Shown here: piece after piece, positions 60,290 to 64,000 of the stretch
Layout of the letters: each line of letters begins with the position of its first letter
Position numbering within the stretch: position 1 is the stretch's first letter
Assembly: GCF_013403915.1 (NCBI RefSeq)
Contig: NZ_JABFDI010000006.1
Coordinates: forward strand, 62,001 to 126,000
Direction of reading: 5' to 3'
DNA length: 64,000 nucleotides
Source of the DNA: Winogradskyella pacifica
GTDB taxonomy: Bacteria > Bacteroidota > Bacteroidia > Flavobacteriales > Flavobacteriaceae
The notes under the pieces: model-generated
Databases searched by the model: none
The model's input: the letters and a program-made list of their open reading frames with translations, nothing else
What the model was told of the DNA's origin: nothing
Position numbers and translations under genes: made by a program

Positions 60290-61156
60290 TTAGTTTTCTA
60301 CTGACGTAATAGAAAACATTCCTGTAACATCTGTTGTGCCGTTACCTCCAATATTCTCTACAAACTTCATCATTTCAGTGGCTGTATGAGCACTTGGTGT
60401 TGCGTTGTTCGAAATATCTTCAGTTGAAACCAACGTTACTGTGTGACTATTTCCACTTAATAAATAATCAAAATCAGCTTTGATAGCAATTGTTGGTGCA
60501 CTATTACCAACAGTTGCAGTAGCAGGTAGACTTAATGTAATATCTCTATAAGCATCGACTCCTTGTGTATAATTTTCTTCGTCACCTTCTAAAGTACTTC
60601 CAGAATGGAAAGACAACTCTTTGTTATCTGTGTCATAGAAGCCTTCAATTTTAGTAAAACGGTATCCTGTTCCCCATTCCCAATGCATTTCAGTATCATT
60701 TGATCCTGCGTTATCATAAAACGTTGGAAAGCTAACTTGATCTAAAGTATTTAAGTCTGATCTTACACCTAAACCAAATTTAATTTCTGTATAATCTCCA
60801 ACAGGAATATCACTTAAAACGTAGCTTAAAGTCTCTGGTTTTGCTTGGTTAACCACCGTTGCGCCTGTATCTAAATTGTTGACGTTATAAGGAATTTCAG
60901 TACCATCAGCTTTTATAAGACGAATGTTACTGACTACGTATTTTAATTCAGAAAAATGGTGAACTTGTCCTGCATCAGAAGTATTAACGGTAGCTTCTGC
61001 AGAAGTTGCTGCACCAAGAACAATAGGCGTACTGTTAAATGTATTGCTGAATTCTAAAGTCACATTGTTTGCTACACGGTTGTCGTCATCAGAACTACAA
61101 GACATAAACGCAACAAGTACTGCTGCTGATAAAATATATTTTTTAAGATTTTTCAT
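60290..61156 (-). CDS. MbnP-family copper-binding lipoprotein
   Basis: A 288-residue lipoprotein with signal VLVAFMSCSSDDD (Cys at about residue 20). It matches MbnP: VTLEFSNTFNSTPIVLG near the start, FSELKYVVSNIRLIKADG, LSDIPVGDYTEIKFGLGV, TEMHWEWGTGYRFTKIEGFY and the later ITLSLPATA. The WEWG Trp pair is a candidate for the MbnH-modified residue and His or Met around it for copper ligands; this is inferred from the family. It lies upstream of mbnH-like in the same operon. Confidence 0.86.
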   Translation of the reverse strand: MKNLKKYILSAAVLVAFMSCSSDDDNRVANNVTLEFSNTFNSTPIVLGAATSAEATVNTSDAGQVHHFSELKYVVSNIRLIKADGTEIPYNVNNLDTGATVVNQAKPETLSYVLSDIPVGDYTEIKFGLGVRSDLNTLDQVSFPTFYDNAGSNDTEMHWEWGTGYRFTKIEGFYDTDNKELSFHSGSTLEGDEENYTQGVDAYRDITLSLPATATVGNSAPTIAIKADFDYLLSGNSHTVTLVSTEDISNNATPSAHTATEMMKFVENIGGNGTTDVTGMFSITSVEN

Positions 61157-61197
61157 TTTTTAAATTTGTAATAATTGGTAATTTGTTTTAAATAATA

Positions 61198-61584
61198 TTA
61201 AGTGCGATTAAAACCCTGTGTATATATTGGCGGTGGCACCAGTATTTCTAAATAGGGTTCGGTATGCTGAAATTCTTTGTAAATCACCAATTCCCTCTTT
61301 TTTGAGATTTTTGGAATTTTTAATTCAATTTCGAAATTTGAACTGAATGCTAAATCAAAATTTCTTGTATTAATAATTTTTTCTGAAGGGGTATCTTCGG
61401 TTTCTTGTAATTCTTTTGTTAAATGACATGTACCATTACATTGTAGTTCTGGTTTGCTTTTATTGATACAAAATTGTTCTATAATGGCTTTTTGGTTGAG
61501 TTTAAAGTGCATAATAACGACGGCTTGCTGCGAAACAACAAACAGAAATATAAGGGTCATTATGAAACTAAAAACGCTGCGCAT
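61198..61584 (-). CDS. Small membrane-anchored protein with CNGTCHL motif
   Basis: A 128-residue protein with one N-terminal membrane segment (about 5-24) and the motif FCINKSKPELQCNGTCHLTKEL (conserved Cys spaced as C-x11-C-x3-C, then H). Such small proteins sit next to copper-type TonB receptors in many Bacteroidota as I recall, unnamed. The Cys/His set could bind copper or be a redox site. It starts five bases after the receptor stop and lies upstream of mbnP-like in the same operon. Confidence 0.72.
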   Translation of the reverse strand: MRSVFSFIMTLIFLFVVSQQAVVIMHFKLNQKAIIEQFCINKSKPELQCNGTCHLTKELQETEDTPSEKIINTRNFDLAFSSNFEIELKIPKISKKRELVIYKEFQHTEPYLEILVPPPIYTQGFNRT

Positions 61585-61588
61585 CTCT

Positions 61589-63574
61589 TTAGAAATTGAA
61601 TTTTAAAGAAGTGAAAATATTACGTCCCATTCTCGGAATGTTTCCCCAATCGGCATAAGTACTGTAGTATGCATTCAATACATTTTCTGCCCCAACTTGT
61701 ATAACGGTTTTATAATCTTTAATGCGGAAGGTGTAATCTGCAGATAAATTCCAAATGGTATAAGAAGGTGTTTGGTCTTCACCATATTCTGGACTGTAAT
61801 GGATTTGTTCTAAATCTCCATTTATCGATGTTTGAAAGCTTAGATTATGATGCTGATAATGAAGTGCTGTTTGATAGCTTAAAGGCCTAATAAATGGCAA
61901 GTTGTTTTCGTTTTCATCCTTTCCACGTGCGTAAGTTAGAACGCCTTTCCAGTGTAAATTGTCTAAAATGGAATAACTTCCATTCAGTGAGAAATTGAAT
62001 AACGTTGAATAATCCAAAGACGTGTAGCCTTTAACACCAATAGATTGATAATTCATTGGGCTACCCAAACTTAATATCCGACCAATGATATAATTCTCAA
62101 TGTAGAAATAATTCACACTAGCTTGAATACTAAATTTATCATCTTTATAACCAGCACTAGCATTGCCTTCGTATGATATTTCATTATCAAGATCAGGGTT
62201 TCCAATATAATCGTAACGATCAAAACTATTATAAATGTAATAGCCATAACCTTCGGAAACCGATGGTGCTCTGTGACCGTAACCACCTCCTACAGAGAAA
62301 TTAAATTTATTGATATCTAATTGATAACCTGCGTGTAAACTAGGTAATAGTCTCGTTTTGTCTTGTGGTGTGCCTGGGTGAAATATCCAGTTGAATTCTA
62401 CATATTTCGAATGGTTGTAATTGACACCCAAAGAGCCACCAAAATTCAGTTGACTTTTCTCAGACATTTCCCAGGAGTTGTTGATGGAAAGTCCGGCAAA
62501 AGTCGTCGTAACTCCAGGCCAACTGTAAGCAAACATGCTACGCTCACTTCGGTCTTGAGGATACATGCGCATTTCGGCTGTAGATAAATTATTATAAGCG
62601 TTTAGTTGAATTTCAGAGCTAAAACGATTCTTTTTAATATTCGCTTTAGAGAGCAAACCATAAGTGGTGCTCCAGCCTGGCATATCCATATGGACCAAGT
62701 TTTCAGGACGTGTGGTATCATCCATATAATGTTCAATAGCATTAAAATAAATCTTAGTATCTAAGGCTCTGAATAAACCCTTTTCAAATACTTGTTTGTA
62801 TGTTGCTGAGGTAATTAAGGCACGCGATAACCATAAATCCATGGGTAAAGCAGGATAGCCAACATCATTAGCTTGGTCATAGATTGCTTCTAACTTTACA
62901 GAAGATAACTCACTTGTTTTATAGGCTAATCCTAGTGAAGCATTGAATTTAGTGAATTGTGAATGCTCAACGTCATCGTTATTTCCGTCACTATAATTTT
63001 CGGCGTTACGGAATGCTAAACTTCCATCGACGACAAATTTATCACTAGAATAAGAGGTGTTCGCTAAGTTGAAAAACTGCTTATTATTAAATTCAAAACC
63101 TGTTTGGTAAGCGCCATTCCATTGCTTTGATAAGCCAAAAGGTGTGCTTTTTCGCTTTAAATCAATACTTCCGGCAACGGTTGCACCATGCATATTACCT
63201 TCTTGCCCGGATTTAATATCAATCGCAGACAAATTATTACTTTCTACATATGAAGTTATTGGGTCCATTTTATCTGTACAGGCACCAAAAACGTGCATAC
63301 CGTCAATGGTAATTGTAGAGCGTTCCGAACTCATATTGTTTAGTAAAGGTTCCCATGCATATGCACCGCGTTTTATAAAACTGATATTTTCTGAAGACGC
63401 TAAAAACTCATCAACGGAAACGGCCATTTTCATGTCTGTTTCAATCTTCTTTTTAACTACAGATATTAATTTTACTTCGCTGAGTGCTATAATGCTGTCT
63501 TTCTTTTTTTCTGTGTTTTGTGCCTGGATGAACAATCCGGCAAAAAGCAATAGTATAAGGGTTAGGAATTTCAT
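61589..63574 (-). CDS. TonB-dependent receptor of the copper-type locus
   Basis: A 661-residue outer-membrane receptor with signal peptide (about 1-18), a plug (about 35-150; RGAYAWEPLLNNMSSERSTITIDGMHVFGACTDKMDPIT, GQEGNMHGATVAGSIDL) and a barrel ending FTSLKFNF. The plug holds Cys, Met and His residues (GMHVFGACTDKMDP, GNMHG) that suit copper(I/II). No CarboxypepD_reg extension. The operon order is FixH/YtkA-like gene, receptor, small Cys protein, mbnP-like, mbnH-like. Copper as substrate is inferred from partners. Confidence 0.85.
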   Translation of the reverse strand: MKFLTLILLLFAGLFIQAQNTEKKKDSIIALSEVKLISVVKKKIETDMKMAVSVDEFLASSENISFIKRGAYAWEPLLNNMSSERSTITIDGMHVFGACTDKMDPITSYVESNNLSAIDIKSGQEGNMHGATVAGSIDLKRKSTPFGLSKQWNGAYQTGFEFNNKQFFNLANTSYSSDKFVVDGSLAFRNAENYSDGNNDDVEHSQFTKFNASLGLAYKTSELSSVKLEAIYDQANDVGYPALPMDLWLSRALITSATYKQVFEKGLFRALDTKIYFNAIEHYMDDTTRPENLVHMDMPGWSTTYGLLSKANIKKNRFSSEIQLNAYNNLSTAEMRMYPQDRSERSMFAYSWPGVTTTFAGLSINNSWEMSEKSQLNFGGSLGVNYNHSKYVEFNWIFHPGTPQDKTRLLPSLHAGYQLDINKFNFSVGGGYGHRAPSVSEGYGYYIYNSFDRYDYIGNPDLDNEISYEGNASAGYKDDKFSIQASVNYFYIENYIIGRILSLGSPMNYQSIGVKGYTSLDYSTLFNFSLNGSYSILDNLHWKGVLTYARGKDENENNLPFIRPLSYQTALHYQHHNLSFQTSINGDLEQIHYSPEYGEDQTPSYTIWNLSADYTFRIKDYKTVIQVGAENVLNAYYSTYADWGNIPRMGRNIFTSLKFNF

Positions 63575-63579
63575 CAGTA

Positions 63580-64000
63580 TTAGAATAATATATCGATATA
63601 TAGTTCGCTTCTTGCTCCTTCAATTCCTGGTGTGAATTCGGTAGATACTTCTGTTCCTTTTAAAATTTCACCAAATTGGTTTTGCATTCTGAAATTTAAA
63701 GTCCAGTTTCCTGTCATAGTATAATTGACGATTCCATAATACAAACCATCTTCTTGCTGAGTTAAATCTTCATTGTTTAAAGAGGAATGATTTCCCATTG
63801 AGGGTTCTGGCATTCTTGGATCTAATAATAAGGTGTAATCGGTGACTTCAGAATATGAAAACTGAGAAGCATCAGGAAAAGTACCAGCGTCATTACTAGG
63901 TGGATTGTATGTGTAAATGCCTGCAACCAATTCATTTTGTGCAATTTTGGGTTTCTGTGGTGCTACCAAAGCAATAAAATATTGCTCACCATCACTTCCT
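63580..64000 (-). CDS. Met/His-containing YtkA/FixH-like protein, C-terminal part
   Basis: The frame is open to the window edge, so only about the last 140 residues are present. They include YFIALVAPQKPKIAQNE, TDYTLLLDPRMPEPSMGNHSS and NYTMTGNWTLNFRM. The P-R-M-P-x-P-S-M-G-N-H-S motif resembles that of YtkA/FixH-like domains and copper-binding periplasmic proteins. It ends four bases before the TonB receptor start, so it leads the same operon. The start, signal peptide and any lipidation lie outside the window. Confidence 0.65.
   Translation of the reverse strand, partial: GSDGEQYFIALVAPQKPKIAQNELVAGIYTYNPPSNDAGTFPDASQFSYSEVTDYTLLLDPRMPEPSMGNHSSLNNEDLTQQEDGLYYGIVNYTMTGNWTLNFRMQNQFGEILKGTEVSTEFTPGIEGARSELYIDILF

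Overview
The window is about 64 kb of a low-GC chromosome from the Bacteroidota, almost certainly family Flavobacteriaceae. The support is a PorV-type type IX secretion (T9SS) protein and three cargo proteins with the NP..G.F..Y...G T9SS C-terminal domain, SusC/BtuB-like TonB receptors paired with lipoproteins, the DUF4105/Lnb family, TAnnTTTG -7 promoter boxes, little sign of Shine-Dalgarno sequences, and housekeeping clusters such as parA-parB-DUF5683-dapB-lepB-wbqC. I cannot name the genus.

Layout: 0-2 kb is the end of a surface polysaccharide locus (methyltransferase-like 3' end, polyprenyl glycosylphosphotransferase). 2-15 kb holds envelope and housekeeping genes (Lnb-like protein, PorV2-like protein, pssA, DUF808, lptB, tatC, kdsD, recQ), interrupted at 6.5-7.6 kb by a decayed REP-associated tyrosine transposase with hairpin REPs. 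15-24 kb has a cyclophilin-FKBP fusion, a T9SS beta-helix cargo, a metallo-beta-lactamase/EF-hand fusion, a HigBA-type toxin-antitoxin pair and a penicillin-acylase-family hydrolase. 24-32 kb is a maintenance block (DciA-like, recF, TPR protein, ribH, mutL, two rhomboids). 32-41 kb is the parAB/dapB/lepB cluster and an M16 protease. 42-46 kb encodes uridine kinase, a DivIC/FtsB-like protein and both subunits of B12-dependent methylmalonyl-CoA mutase. 46-48 kb has a PQQ-type sugar dehydrogenase with cytochrome c, then tRNA-Pro.

The most distinctive part is 48-64 kb, three adjacent outer-membrane uptake loci. (1) A cobalamin riboswitch precedes btuB, a BtuG-like beta-propeller lipoprotein, a second BtuG-like propeller that instead has a T9SS sorting domain, and a further T9SS cargo. 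(2) A TonB receptor with two His-rich lipoproteins of DUF4625 type, a His/Cys-rich small protein, a MerC-like protein and a divergent Fur/Zur-family regulator looks like a zinc or other transition-metal acquisition locus. (3) A TonB receptor with an MbnP-family lipoprotein, a di-haem MbnH/MauG-like peroxidase, a small Cys-containing protein and a Met/His-rich periplasmic domain looks like a copper-handling locus. The B12 locus may supply the methylmalonyl-CoA mutase encoded a few kb away.

Structural oddities: seven-base tandem repeats sit just behind stop codons at several places; the REP/transposase element is bracketed by two diverged copies of the last 37 bases of the DUF808 gene; and the REPs show compensatory stem changes. 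Functions are read from sequence patterns only; no database search was run.
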